From the NCBI GenBank assembly GCA_027314915.1, contig DAHUZZ010000002.1, positions 1 through 64,000 on the forward strand: a stretch of 64,000 bases of DNA, written 5' to 3'. The notes under the pieces were generated by a model. It was given only the letters and a program-made list of their open reading frames with translations. It was not told the DNA's origin and searched no databases. This stretch comes from Thermoplasmata archaeon. Its GTDB lineage: Archaea > Thermoplasmatota > Thermoplasmata > Lutacidiplasmatales > UBA184. Positions 55,296-64,000 of the stretch are shown here, in pieces; the first letter of the stretch is position 1; each line of letters opens with the position of its first letter. The position numbers and the translations under genes are program-made.

Positions 55296-56714
55296 ATGCG
55301 TGCGGTCGACGGCACGGGCCTACCGCCGATCGAGCCGTTCCGCATCAAGGTCGTCGAGCGGCTCCCCCAGCCCACCCCCGAGGAACGGGAGCGGGCGCTC
55401 GAACGGGCCGGCTACAACCTGTTCAACCTCACCTCGGACGAGATCCGGATCGATCTCCTGACGGATTCCGGTACGAGCGCGATGAGCGACCACCAGTGGG
55501 CGGCGCTCATGGTGGGCGACGAGAGCTACGCCGGCAGCCGCAACTTCGCGGAGTTCGAATCCACCATCCAGGCGATCACCGGCTTCCCGCACCTGATGCC
55601 AACCCACCAGGGCCGGGCGGCCGAGAACCTGCTGTTCTCCACCCTGTGCAAGCCCGGCGACTTCGTGCCGAACAACATGCACTTCGACACGACCCAGGCG
55701 CACGTGCGGAACAACGGGGCCCGGCCCGTGAACGTGGCCATCGACGAGGCCTACGATCTCGACAGCCCTCACCCGTTCAAGGGCAATGTGGACCTGCCGG
55801 CGCTCACCGCGCTCCTCGACGGCGAGGGATCCGGACGGGTGCCGCTGGTCATGGTCACGATCACGAACAACACCGGAGGGGGTCAGCCGGTCTCGCTCGA
55901 GAACCTCCGGGCCGTCTCCGAGCAGGCCCACGCGCGCCGGATCCCGCTCTACCTCGACATGTGCCGGTGGGCCGAGAACGCCTACTTCATCCGGCAGCGC
56001 GAGCCGGGGATGGCCGACCGCTCCATCGCCGACATCGGCCGCGCGATCTTCGCCCTCGCCGACGGGGCCACCATGAGCGCGAAGAAGGACGGGCTCGTCA
56101 ACATCGGCGGCTTCGTCGCGACCCGCGACCCCGAGCTGTTCGAGCGGCTCAAGGAGGCGCTCATCCTCTACGAGGGGTTCCCCACCTACGGGGGGCTCGC
56201 CCGGCGGGACCTGGGGGCCATCGCCGTGGGGCTGCGGGAGGCGATGGAGCTCGATTACCTGGAGCACCGGATCGAGCAGGTGCGCTACCTGGGGGGGCTC
56301 CTCGCGGCGCGCGGCGTTCCCTTCCTCAAGCCGCCGGGCGGCCACGGGATCTACCTCGACGTCCGCCGGTTCCTGCCGCACCTGACCGAGGAGGACCACG
56401 CCGGCCAGGCGCTCGCGGTCGAGCTCTACCGCGAAGGCGGGGTCCGGAGCGTCGAGGTCGGTGCGATCATGTTCGACGGAGGGGTCACGGAGCGGCACGC
56501 CCCGCTCGACTTCGTCCGGCTCGCCATCCCGCGCCGCGTGTACACCTCCGCGCACCTCGCCTACGTCGCCGAGGTGGTGGCCCGGGTCCACGCCCGGCGG
56601 GAGGGCGTCCGGGGCCTGGTGATGACGCACCGCCCCCCGCGGCTCCCGCACTTCACCGCCCGGTTCGCCCCCGCGGGCGCGAAGGTGCCCCCGACTCCCG
56701 CGGAACGCCGCTGA
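55296..56714 (+). CDS. Tryptophanase / tyrosine phenol-lyase family PLP enzyme
   Basis: 'AGYNLFNLTSDEIRIDLLTDSGTSAMSDHQWAALMVGDESYAGSRNF', 'GATMSAKKDGLVNIGGF', 'VRLAIPRRVYTSAHL'. Confidence 0.92.
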   Translation: MRAVDGTGLPPIEPFRIKVVERLPQPTPEERERALERAGYNLFNLTSDEIRIDLLTDSGTSAMSDHQWAALMVGDESYAGSRNFAEFESTIQAITGFPHLMPTHQGRAAENLLFSTLCKPGDFVPNNMHFDTTQAHVRNNGARPVNVAIDEAYDLDSPHPFKGNVDLPALTALLDGEGSGRVPLVMVTITNNTGGGQPVSLENLRAVSEQAHARRIPLYLDMCRWAENAYFIRQREPGMADRSIADIGRAIFALADGATMSAKKDGLVNIGGFVATRDPELFERLKEALILYEGFPTYGGLARRDLGAIAVGLREAMELDYLEHRIEQVRYLGGLLAARGVPFLKPPGGHGIYLDVRRFLPHLTEEDHAGQALAVELYREGGVRSVEVGAIMFDGGVTERHAPLDFVRLAIPRRVYTSAHLAYVAEVVARVHARREGVRGLVMTHRPPRLPHFTARFAPAGAKVPPTPAERR

Positions 56715-56823
56715 CCCCGTCCCGGAGTCGCACGAACCGGCCGCCGGGCCCCCTCGGCCCCCGGCCTCCGGCCGGTGCCTCCGGTTTGGAATTCTTATAA
56801 ACCGGGCCGGGAGTAGTTGCGAT

Positions 56824-57816
56824 GTGAAAGTCGTCCTGACGGGCGCCGCGGGGTTCATCGGCTCGAACCTTGCCCGGCAGTGGGTGGTGGAGCATCCCGA
56901 GGACACCGTCACCGTCTTCGATCTCCTGACCTACGCGGGCCGCCGGGAGTCGCTCCGCGAACTCGAGGCGCTCCCGAACTTCCGGTTCGTGCGGGGCGAC
57001 GTCGCCGAGCGGGGGGACCTCGACCCCGTGGTGGCCGACGCCGACCTCGTGGTCCACCTGGCGGCCGAGTCGCACAACGACCGGGCCATCGCCGACCCCC
57101 GCCCCTTCGTACGGACCAACATCGTGGGGACCGCGACGCTCCTCGAGTCCTGCCGGCGCCACGACGTGCCCCGCGCGCACTTCGTCTCGACGGACGAGGT
57201 GTTCGGCTCGCTCGAGCTCGACGATCCCCGGAGGTTCGACGAGAGCTCGCCGTACCGCCCCCGGGGGCCCTACAGCGCGTCGAAGGCCGCCGCCGACCAC
57301 CTGGTGCGCGCCTGGCAGACCACCTACGGCCTGCCGCTCACGCTGTCGAACTGCTCGAACAACTTCGGCCCCTACCAGTTCCCCGAGAAGCTCATCCCGC
57401 TCGCGATCACGAACCTGATCCGCGGCCGGAAGGTCCCGCTCTACGGCGACGGCCGGTACGTCCGGGACTGGATCGACGTGGGCGATCACTGCCGGGCGCT
57501 CGAGCTCGTCGCCCGGAAGGGACGGCCCGGCGTCACCTACCTCATCTCGGCGGAGACGGAGGTGGCGAACCTGGAGCTCGTCCACCGCCTCCTCGCGATC
57601 TTCGGCTCGGGGCCCGACATGATCGAGCACGTGGCGGACCGGCCCGGCCACGACCGGCGGTACGCCCTCGACCCGCGGCGGCTCCGCGAGGAGTTCGGAT
57701 GGGCCCCCGCCCACACCTTCGACCAGGCGCTCTCCGAGACCGTCCGATGGTACCGGGCGCACCCCGAGTGGTGGGAGCCGCTCCTCCCCCACGTGGTCGG
57801 CGGAGCGGCCCGATGA
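56824..57816 (+). CDS. rmlB: dTDP-glucose 4,6-dehydratase
   Basis: 'GAAGFIGSNLARQWV', 'HLAAESHNDRAI', 'ESSPYRPRGPYSASKAAADHLVRAWQTTYGLPLTLSNCSNNFGPYQFPEKLIPL'. Confidence 0.95.
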   Translation: MKVVLTGAAGFIGSNLARQWVVEHPEDTVTVFDLLTYAGRRESLRELEALPNFRFVRGDVAERGDLDPVVADADLVVHLAAESHNDRAIADPRPFVRTNIVGTATLLESCRRHDVPRAHFVSTDEVFGSLELDDPRRFDESSPYRPRGPYSASKAAADHLVRAWQTTYGLPLTLSNCSNNFGPYQFPEKLIPLAITNLIRGRKVPLYGDGRYVRDWIDVGDHCRALELVARKGRPGVTYLISAETEVANLELVHRLLAIFGSGPDMIEHVADRPGHDRRYALDPRRLREEFGWAPAHTFDQALSETVRWYRAHPEWWEPLLPHVVGGAAR

Positions 57817-58397
57817 GCGGCCCGGACCCGCTCGCCCCGATCTCGCCGTCCGAGATCCGGATCCCGGGCGCGCGCGCCCTCGTCCGGACGATCCACCAGG
57901 ACCCCCGCGGCCTGCTGGTCGAGATGCTCCGCTCGGACGACGCGGCCGTGGACGGCCGGCACTTCGCGATGGCCTACACCTCGGTCACGGTCCCCGGCGA
58001 GTTCCGGGACCGCGACCGCTGGCACGTCCACAAGGTCCAGAGCGACCGGTTCGTGGTGCCGCTCGGGGAGATGATCCTCGCGCTGTACGATGGCCGGGCC
58101 GAGTCCCCCACCCACGGCGTCCTCCACACGGTCCGCATGACCGGTCCGCCGCCGGACCGGCCCGGCGCCGCGGCGGCGGGCGCCCGGCAGACCTACCTCG
58201 TCCCGATCCCGCCCGGGGTCTACCACTGCATCGGCAACCTCTCCGACCAGCCGTTCGTGCTCGTGAACTTCCCGACCGAGCTCTACAACGCTTCGGACGA
58301 GGGACGGGTCCCCTTCGCGACGCTCCCCATCCCGTCGCTCGGCCGCCCGTTCCGATGGGACGAGGTGCCGCGCACCGGGGGCGCGGGCCCCCGGTGA
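57813..58397 (+). CDS. rmlC: dTDP-4-dehydrorhamnose 3,5-epimerase-like cupin
   Basis: Cupin pattern 'WHVHKVQSDRFVVPLGEMILALYDGR... IPPGVYHCIGNLSDQPFVLVNFPTELYN'; lies between rmlB and rmlD. Confidence 0.82.
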   Translation: MSGPDPLAPISPSEIRIPGARALVRTIHQDPRGLLVEMLRSDDAAVDGRHFAMAYTSVTVPGEFRDRDRWHVHKVQSDRFVVPLGEMILALYDGRAESPTHGVLHTVRMTGPPPDRPGAAAAGARQTYLVPIPPGVYHCIGNLSDQPFVLVNFPTELYNASDEGRVPFATLPIPSLGRPFRWDEVPRTGGAGPR

Positions 58398-59326
58398 GCG
58401 ACCTCCTCGTCTTCGGCGCCGCCTCCCTCGTGGGCTCCGAGTTCGTCGCCCGCACCGCGCACGCGGTGCACGCCGCCGGGCGCACCGACCCACGGACGCA
58501 GGGGTTCCCGGCGGCGAGCTTCACGTCCGTCGACCTCCTCGATGCCCGCGCGGTCGCGGAGGTGGTCGAACGTTCGGTCGCCGAAGTGGTCGTGAACTTC
58601 GCCGCGGCCACGGACGTCGACGGCGTCGAGCGGGAACGGCCCGCCACCCTCGGGGCGGCGGGCGGCCCGGCGTACCGGCTCAACGCGATCGCCCCCCGGG
58701 CGATGGCCGAGGCCGCCGAGCGCTCCGGGAAGCGGCTCATCACCCTCTCGACCGACTTCGTCTTCGACGGGGTCGACGGGCCGTACGACGAGCGGGCCGA
58801 GCCGGCCCCCTTCGGTCCCAAGGTGAGCTGGTACGGCTACACCAAGGGGGTCGGCGAGGTCGACGCGCGCGCCGCCTCGGCCGCGACCGCGGTCCTCCGC
58901 ATCGCCTACCCCTTCCGCGCCCGGTTCGCCGGGAAGCTCGACTTCGCGCGCGGGCTCGTGGCGCGCCGCCGCGCCGGCCGGCTCCCGCCGCTCTTCGCGG
59001 ACCAGCAGTTCACCCCGACGTGGATCCCGGACGTGGGGCGCGCGGTGGAGCACCTGATCCGTTCCGGGGAGCGGGGCGTACTCCATGTCGCCTCGCCCGA
59101 GCTCACGACGCCGTGGGAGTTCGGGAGCTACCTGTTCGGGCTCGTCGACCGCACGGAGCTCCGGCTCCCGCAGGGCTCGATGGCGGAGTTCCTCGAGAAG
59201 CCCGGGACCACGCCCCGGCCCCGGCGCGGAGGGCTTAAGGTGGGGCGCCTTCCCGGGGCCGGCGTGGAGCTCACCGGCTGGCGGCGCGCGCTCGAGGAGT
59301 TCGTCCGGGAGGGCGGCGCCGCGTGA
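58394..59326 (+). CDS. rmlD: dTDP-4-dehydrorhamnose reductase
   Basis: 'VVNFAAATDVDGVE', 'LITLSTDFVFDG', 'SWYGYTKGVGEVDAR'. Confidence 0.88.
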   Translation: MSDLLVFGAASLVGSEFVARTAHAVHAAGRTDPRTQGFPAASFTSVDLLDARAVAEVVERSVAEVVVNFAAATDVDGVERERPATLGAAGGPAYRLNAIAPRAMAEAAERSGKRLITLSTDFVFDGVDGPYDERAEPAPFGPKVSWYGYTKGVGEVDARAASAATAVLRIAYPFRARFAGKLDFARGLVARRRAGRLPPLFADQQFTPTWIPDVGRAVEHLIRSGERGVLHVASPELTTPWEFGSYLFGLVDRTELRLPQGSMAEFLEKPGTTPRPRRGGLKVGRLPGAGVELTGWRRALEEFVREGGAA

Positions 59327-60396
59327 AGGGGCTCATCCTCGCCGGCGGGCACGGGACCCGGCTCCGGCCGCTCACCTTCTCGGGCAACAAGCACATGATC
59401 CCCATCGCCAACGAGCCGATCCTCTTCTACGGGCTCCGGCACCTCGCGCGGGCCGGCATCCGCGAGGTGGGGGTGATCCTGGGACCGATCCAGGAGGGGA
59501 TCCGGGAGGCGATCGGGAACGGCTCCGACTTCGGGCTCGAGGTCACCTACATCGAGCAGGGCGCCCCGAAGGGGCTCGCGCAGGCCGTGCAGTGCGCCCG
59601 GGCGTTCCTTTCCGACGACCCGTTCGTGATGTACCTGGGCGACAACCTCCTCCAGCAGGGGGTCCGCCCGTTCGTCGACCTGTACGAGGCGGAGCACCCC
59701 GATGCGGTGGTGGGCGCGACGCCCGTGGCCGAGCCGCGCCACTACGGCGTGCTCGAGCTCGACGGCGACCGGATCGCCTCCATCGAGGAGAAGCCGGCGC
59801 AGCCGAAGAGCAACCTGGCGCTCATCGGGGTCTACCTGTTCACGCCCGCGATCCACCCCATCATCGACCAGCTCACGCCCTCCCGGCGGGGCGAGCTCGA
59901 GATCACCGAGGCCATCTGGCAGCTCCACCGGGCCGGCCGGCGCGTCCGGGTCCAGCGCGTCGAGGGCTGGTGGAAGGACACGGGGCTGCCCGGCGACCTC
60001 CTCGACGCGAACGACCTGGTGCTCGACACCCTCCCGGGCTCCGCGTTCCTCCGGCAGGGCACGATCGACCCGTCGGCGAAGCTGATCGGCTCCGTCGGCG
60101 TGGGCGCAGACTCGGTGATCGAGGGGGACTGCGAGATCCGCGGACCCGTGCTCATCGGCCGGAACGTGCGGATCGGCCGGGGGGCCCGGATCGGACCCCG
60201 GACGGCGCTCGGCAACGGGTCGGCCGTGGAGGGCGCGGAGGTCCGGCGCTCGATCGTCCTCGAGGGGACCCGGATCGAGGGACCCGTGCGCGTCCACGAC
60301 AGCATCATCGGGCGGAACGTGGTGATCCGCGGCGGATCGGGAGCCCCGGCCGAGCTCACGCTCATCGTCGGCGACGCGGCGCAGATCCGCGCCTAG
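59323..60396 (+). CDS. rmlA: Glucose-1-phosphate thymidylyltransferase, long form with left-handed beta-helix
   Basis: 'MKGLILAGGHGTRLRPLTFSGNKHMIPIANEPI', 'FVMYLGDNLL'; C-terminal hexapeptide repeats. Confidence 0.94.
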   Translation: MKGLILAGGHGTRLRPLTFSGNKHMIPIANEPILFYGLRHLARAGIREVGVILGPIQEGIREAIGNGSDFGLEVTYIEQGAPKGLAQAVQCARAFLSDDPFVMYLGDNLLQQGVRPFVDLYEAEHPDAVVGATPVAEPRHYGVLELDGDRIASIEEKPAQPKSNLALIGVYLFTPAIHPIIDQLTPSRRGELEITEAIWQLHRAGRRVRVQRVEGWWKDTGLPGDLLDANDLVLDTLPGSAFLRQGTIDPSAKLIGSVGVGADSVIEGDCEIRGPVLIGRNVRIGRGARIGPRTALGNGSAVEGAEVRRSIVLEGTRIEGPVRVHDSIIGRNVVIRGGSGAPAELTLIVGDAAQIRA

Positions 60397-60405
60397 CGGA
60401 CGACG

Positions 60406-60918
60406 ATGCGGCCCGGCCCCGCGAAGGAACTCGGGACCGCTCGGGCGAGCTGGGAGGAGCTCCACGAGCTCGTCGAGCGGGACGGGTCCATCGGCGACCG
60501 CCTGGTGCTGCTCGAGGAGATCCCGCGGGAGGAGCTCGCGGGGGCGCTCGGGCGCTGGGAGGAGTTGCTCGTCCTCCGGCACCCGGCCGTGTGGGACCGG
60601 CTGCTCGCCCGGGCCGACCGGATCCCCGGCGTGGTCGCCCCGGCCGCGCTGCAGCGCGAGCACACGATCTTCCCCTCCTCCGTGGGGCAGCTCCGGTGGC
60701 TGTTCGACCTGACGGGCCGGGAGGGCCACGGCGGTAACCGCCAGGCGCTCGGCCAGTCCTGGAAGCTCCTCGTGGAGGCGGTGAGCCGGCACCTGGCCGA
60801 TGAGCGGGGCTACCTCGAGGGGATCGGGACGGAGGAGCGTGGGCGGACCGGGAGCGACGAGGGCCGCGGGGGCGCGGACCGAGCCGCCCCGCCCTCCACG
60901 CACGGGCAACGAAGTTAA
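60406..60918 (+). CDS. Hypothetical protein downstream of rmlA
   Basis: ORF with consistent spacing. Confidence 0.5.
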   Translation: MRPGPAKELGTARASWEELHELVERDGSIGDRLVLLEEIPREELAGALGRWEELLVLRHPAVWDRLLARADRIPGVVAPAALQREHTIFPSSVGQLRWLFDLTGREGHGGNRQALGQSWKLLVEAVSRHLADERGYLEGIGTEERGRTGSDEGRGGADRAAPPSTHGQRS

Positions 60919-60948
60919 TACCCGGGCCCCGTCGCCCACCGACCGCCC

Positions 60949-61173
60949 ATGGGAATCGAGGACGAGCTCTCCGGGAACGGCGTGAAGGTGTACAAGACCA
61001 TGAAGGACCTCGGCATGATCGCCGAGGAGAAGATGGGGACCGCCGAGCGGATCACCCAGTCGGCGAAGCTTCCGAAGAACATGGTCCTGAACGCGCTCCA
61101 GGAGCTCCAGACGAAGAGCTTCGCCCGGCGGAAGGTCCGGGAAAAGGCCGCCGGCTACTACCTGACGAAGTAG
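60949..61173 (+). CDS. Small winged-helix-like protein
   Basis: 'AERITQSAKLPKNMVLNALQELQTKSFARRKVREKAAGYYLT'. Confidence 0.6.
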   Translation: MGIEDELSGNGVKVYKTMKDLGMIAEEKMGTAERITQSAKLPKNMVLNALQELQTKSFARRKVREKAAGYYLTK

Positions 61174-61192
61174 GGCGCGGAGGCGGGCGGGA

Positions 61193-62167
61193 TCACGCGC
61201 CGCTCGCCCCGGCCCGGGCGCGCCGGCCCTCGATCGCCTCGAGGAGGCGGCTCGTCGAACGCAGGGTGACCTCGGTCACCGCGCTCACCCGCGCCACCTG
61301 GGCCCGGGACCGGTGCTCGCCGTTGCGGTCGGCCGCGAGGTAGATGAGCGCCGCTACGAGGCCGTGCGCGGGCAGCCCGGAGAGCTCCGGGTCCTGCTGC
61401 GCCTCTTCCAGCATCGCCTCCACGGTGGATCGGACGCGCGCCGAGAGCGCGAGCTCCTCCGCGTAGCGCGCCAGGAACGCGCGGGTGTTGATCGAGGGCG
61501 CGGCCACGCCGAGGCCGCGGTGCAGGACCTTGAACGCCCGGCCCACCTCGGCCCGGCGGGCGCCGACGGCCTTGGAGACCTCGCCCAGGGTCCGGGGCAT
61601 CGAGTAGACCCGGCAGGCCGCGTAGAGCGTGGCCCCGATGCACGACGGGAGGCCCCGGCCGCGGAAGAGCCCCCGCGTGGCGCACTCGCGGAAGAGCCGC
61701 TCCGCCTCGGTCGCCACGATCGGCGGAAGCCCCAGGGTCTGCGCCGCATGGGTGATGGCTCCGCGCGCCTGCGAGCGCTCGAGCGTGCTCTCGGCCGCCC
61801 GGGCGGTCTGGCGCTGGGCGACCCGGCGGAGATGCTGGAACTCGTAGCGGCGGGCCCACCCGAGGGGGCGGCCCTGTCCGTCCCGGGAGCCGCTCAGCAC
61901 CGATCCGAGCGCACGGCGGGTCTCGTTGCCCCGGCCCACGAAGGGGCCGATCCCCCGGCCGCTCCCGTCGGAGCCGGGGGTCGCCCGGAGGAAGGGCGCC
62001 GGGGTGACGAATTCGGTGCCGTCCAGGACGAGCCCGCACTCGGCGCAGTGCACCTCGCCGAGCGACTCGTCGCGGACCTGGCGGCGGGCACCGCACATGG
62101 GACAGGCGCTCGCCTCGGCCCCTTCGGGACCGGGCGGCCCCGCACCCGGCGCGGGGGGGTTTGACAC
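61193..62167 (-). CDS. tfb: Transcription initiation factor IIB (TFB)
   Basis: 'CPMCGARRQVRDESLGEVHCAECGLVLDGTEF' zinc ribbon plus two cyclin-like repeats; GTG start 62167 about 25 nt after an ATTATATACT TATA box. Confidence 0.92.
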   Translation of the reverse strand: MSNPPAPGAGPPGPEGAEASACPMCGARRQVRDESLGEVHCAECGLVLDGTEFVTPAPFLRATPGSDGSGRGIGPFVGRGNETRRALGSVLSGSRDGQGRPLGWARRYEFQHLRRVAQRQTARAAESTLERSQARGAITHAAQTLGLPPIVATEAERLFRECATRGLFRGRGLPSCIGATLYAACRVYSMPRTLGEVSKAVGARRAEVGRAFKVLHRGLGVAAPSINTRAFLARYAEELALSARVRSTVEAMLEEAQQDPELSGLPAHGLVAALIYLAADRNGEHRSRAQVARVSAVTEVTLRSTSRLLEAIEGRRARAGASGA

Positions 62168-62187
62168 AGCGTCGCATGACGGAAGGG

Positions 62188-62197
62188 AGTATATAAT
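62188..62197 (-). promoter_or_regulatory. TATA-box-like element (ATTATATACT) of tfb
   Basis: + strand 'agtatataat'; correct spacing to a leaderless GTG start. Confidence 0.55.
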
Positions 62198-62281
62198 CAA
62201 TATGGGTCGGCCCTCGCCGGAAGAGCACCTGCGCACGCGCCGAGTACACAATATTTAGACTCTCCGACACCTCGGCCGGGC

Positions 62282-62953
62282 ATGCGACCGTGGCTCGTCT
62301 CGATCGGCGTCGCCTTCCTGGTGGTGGGCGGAGCGGCGCTCGCCTCGCTCTACGCGGCCTCGGACGCTCCGAACCATGAGCAGGTCGACTCCACCTCCAC
62401 GGTCGAGGTCAACCCGACGATCTGGGCGCTGACCGCCCCCCTCTGGGGGGAGAACGGCAGCGCCCCGAGCTTCTACGTCCACTGGCAGTCCACCGTGCCG
62501 GTCCAGGTGACGCTCCTCGACGGGGCCGGCTCCCGCTGCCCCGGCGGCGGGAGCTCCTGCGGCTCCCAGGCGATCGTGTGCCCCTGCCCGGTCACCAACT
62601 GGACGGACCGGCTCAGCGGGAACTGGAGCTCCTCGCAGGCGCTCGACTATCCGTACTACGTCCGCGCGCTCGCGGTCGGGGCCGACCCCGGCATCATGAC
62701 CGTCTACGCCACCGGGACCGCGGTCATCGACCAGCCCTCCTACACCCTCCAGCGGATCACGGGGACCTTCGCCGGGTCGGCGGCGGTGCTGGTGGGCGCG
62801 GTCGCGCTCTTCCTGGGGCTGTTCCTCCGGGCGAGCCCGTACGCCGCCCCGCCCCCGGTGATCCCGCTGAGCCCGGAGGACTTGGACGAGCTCTACGGGC
62901 CGGGGAGCGAGGAGGACGAGCCCCCGCCGGCGCGACCCCCGGGTCGACGGTAG
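62282..62953 (+). CDS. Membrane protein with N- and C-terminal TM segments
   Basis: 'WLVSIGVAFLVVGGAALASLYA' and 'GSAAVLVGAVALFLGLFLRA'. Confidence 0.65.
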   Translation: MRPWLVSIGVAFLVVGGAALASLYAASDAPNHEQVDSTSTVEVNPTIWALTAPLWGENGSAPSFYVHWQSTVPVQVTLLDGAGSRCPGGGSSCGSQAIVCPCPVTNWTDRLSGNWSSSQALDYPYYVRALAVGADPGIMTVYATGTAVIDQPSYTLQRITGTFAGSAAVLVGAVALFLGLFLRASPYAAPPPVIPLSPEDLDELYGPGSEEDEPPPARPPGRR

Positions 62954-62972
62954 CCCGACCGGGCCCGCGCGC

Positions 62973-63605
62973 TCACTCGAGCTCCTTGCGACGGCCGCCC
63001 CCGCCGTCGAACTCGGCCCAGCCCTGGTCGTTCCTCAAGCGGAGGGTCCCCTCGAGCCGCCCCTCCCGGGTCCCGCGCGCCAGCACGAACTGGACCCGGA
63101 GCGGGTGGTCGCTGACGGGCGGTTCGACGTCGGCCAGCGCCACCTCCTTGATCGCGGGGACGCGCTGCCAGAGGACCTCCGTGAACCGCCCGGGCAGCAG
63201 GAAGGGGGAGTATCCGACGACCGCCCGGTCGAGGGTGACGTGGATCTCCCGCACCGTCTCCGGGCTGCAGTTGTACAGGAAGATCCTCCACGACCCCGCC
63301 GAGAGCCGGGAGGAGGGAACGTAGCCCGGTTCCAGCTCGTGCCGCTGCCGCTCGCCGACGGGCCACAGGTAGGGGAAGAGGAGCCCCGCCGCCCGCGGGG
63401 CGGCGCCCGAGCCCTCGGGGCCCCGCCACCGCTGGATCGACCGCCGCCGGCTCGCGAGCTCGGGGGTCGATTCGGCCCAGCCTCCGTAGGCGACGGGAGC
63501 CCGCATCGCGAGCTCGGCGTCCAGCTCCCGTGCGTTCCACTCCGGGTGCTCCCGGTCCAGCGCCTGGGTCTGTTGGGCGAGCAGTCGACGATCGGTGCGG
63601 TTCAT
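62973..63605 (-). CDS. Hypothetical protein
   Basis: ORF 62973..63611, second Met at 63605. Confidence 0.5.
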   Translation of the reverse strand: MNRTDRRLLAQQTQALDREHPEWNARELDAELAMRAPVAYGGWAESTPELASRRRSIQRWRGPEGSGAAPRAAGLLFPYLWPVGERQRHELEPGYVPSSRLSAGSWRIFLYNCSPETVREIHVTLDRAVVGYSPFLLPGRFTEVLWQRVPAIKEVALADVEPPVSDHPLRVQFVLARGTREGRLEGTLRLRNDQGWAEFDGGGGRRKELE

Positions 63606-63613
63606 TTTCACTC

Positions 63614-63690
63614 TGTCGCGACTTGGGTCGCATCATGTCGCGACAGGCATGAGGCGTGTCCACGTCGGAAGCCGCCCCGATTCCGCGACA
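63614..63690. promoter_or_regulatory. Cluster of TGTCGCGACA-like palindromic sites upstream of the 63605 gene
   Basis: TGTCGCGACT (63614), TGTCGCGACA (63636), TTCCGCGACA (63681), spaced 22 and 45 bp. Confidence 0.45.
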
Positions 63691-63820
63691 GTGTACCGAT
63701 ACTTCCGCCCCTATGTAATCCATGGGGTCGGACCATGCAGACCACCTCGGGACCACGGAACCCTTTCGGAGACCGCTCGGAAGAGCTCCCCTCGGCGGAC
63801 CGGCGCGGCGGAGGCGACCG

Positions 63821-64000
63821 ATGAGCCCGGACCGGACGCGACCGGTCCCGGAGCTCCGGGGGGCCCTCCACGCGCTGAACGCCCACCTCGGCGTGTGCCC
63901 GGCGTGCCTGCGCTGGGGATTCGAGCTCTGCGACCGGGGGCTCCTCCTCTCGAACGGGGTGATCCGGGCCCGTGCTGCCCGGGAAGCCTTCGGGCTCCTC
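63821..64000 (+). CDS. Hypothetical protein, N-terminal part (truncated by window edge)
   Basis: 'MSPDRTRPVPELRGALHALNAHLGVCPACLRWGFELCDRGLLLSNG...' open to the window end. Confidence 0.5.
   Translation, partial: MSPDRTRPVPELRGALHALNAHLGVCPACLRWGFELCDRGLLLSNGVIRARAAREAFGLL

Noticed and set aside
56784-56805. TTTGGAATTC before rmlB as another copy of the GGACAATTGTCC motif
   Set aside because: Shares only TTTGGA; better explained as upstream flank of a TATA box (TTCTTATAAACC)
1-64000. CRISPR arrays, transposons, rRNA or tRNA genes
   Set aside because: No regularly spaced repeats, transposase motifs or recognisable RNA genes were seen; a tRNAscan/Infernal run would be needed to exclude small RNAs

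Overview
High-GC archaeal chromosome segment. Archaeal affiliation is inferred from a TFIIB gene, TATA-type promoters, GTG/leaderless starts and S-layer-like secreted proteins; Thermoplasmatota is a guess. No rRNA, tRNA, CRISPR array or transposase was recognised. The dominant content is a ~24 kb sulfur-metabolism island (about 0.7-24.2 kb). It holds a full sHdr (sulfur-oxidizing heterodisulfide reductase-like) operon (hdrC1-B1-A-hyp-C2-B2), two lipoate-binding protein / lipoate-protein ligase modules, SQR-DUF1641, two TusA and about six DsrE-superfamily proteins. It also holds an Mrp-type ATPase, dissimilatory APS reductase (aprBA) and a FixABCX/ETF:quinone oxidoreductase set. A palindromic motif, consensus GGACAATTGTCC, lies at the promoters of three operons of this island and, in weaker form, upstream of a nearby AIM24 cluster; this suggests an undescribed sulfur regulon. 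The rest of the window holds a DtxR/NicO pair, AIM24 paralogs, a putative cupredoxin-RnfD/NqrB-like fusion, large secreted proteins, a MoxR-DUF58 operon, two ABC exporters, a tryptophanase/tyrosine phenol-lyase homolog, an rml (dTDP-rhamnose) operon and a TFB gene. All calls come from reading the sequence and the supplied ORF track; no database search was run.
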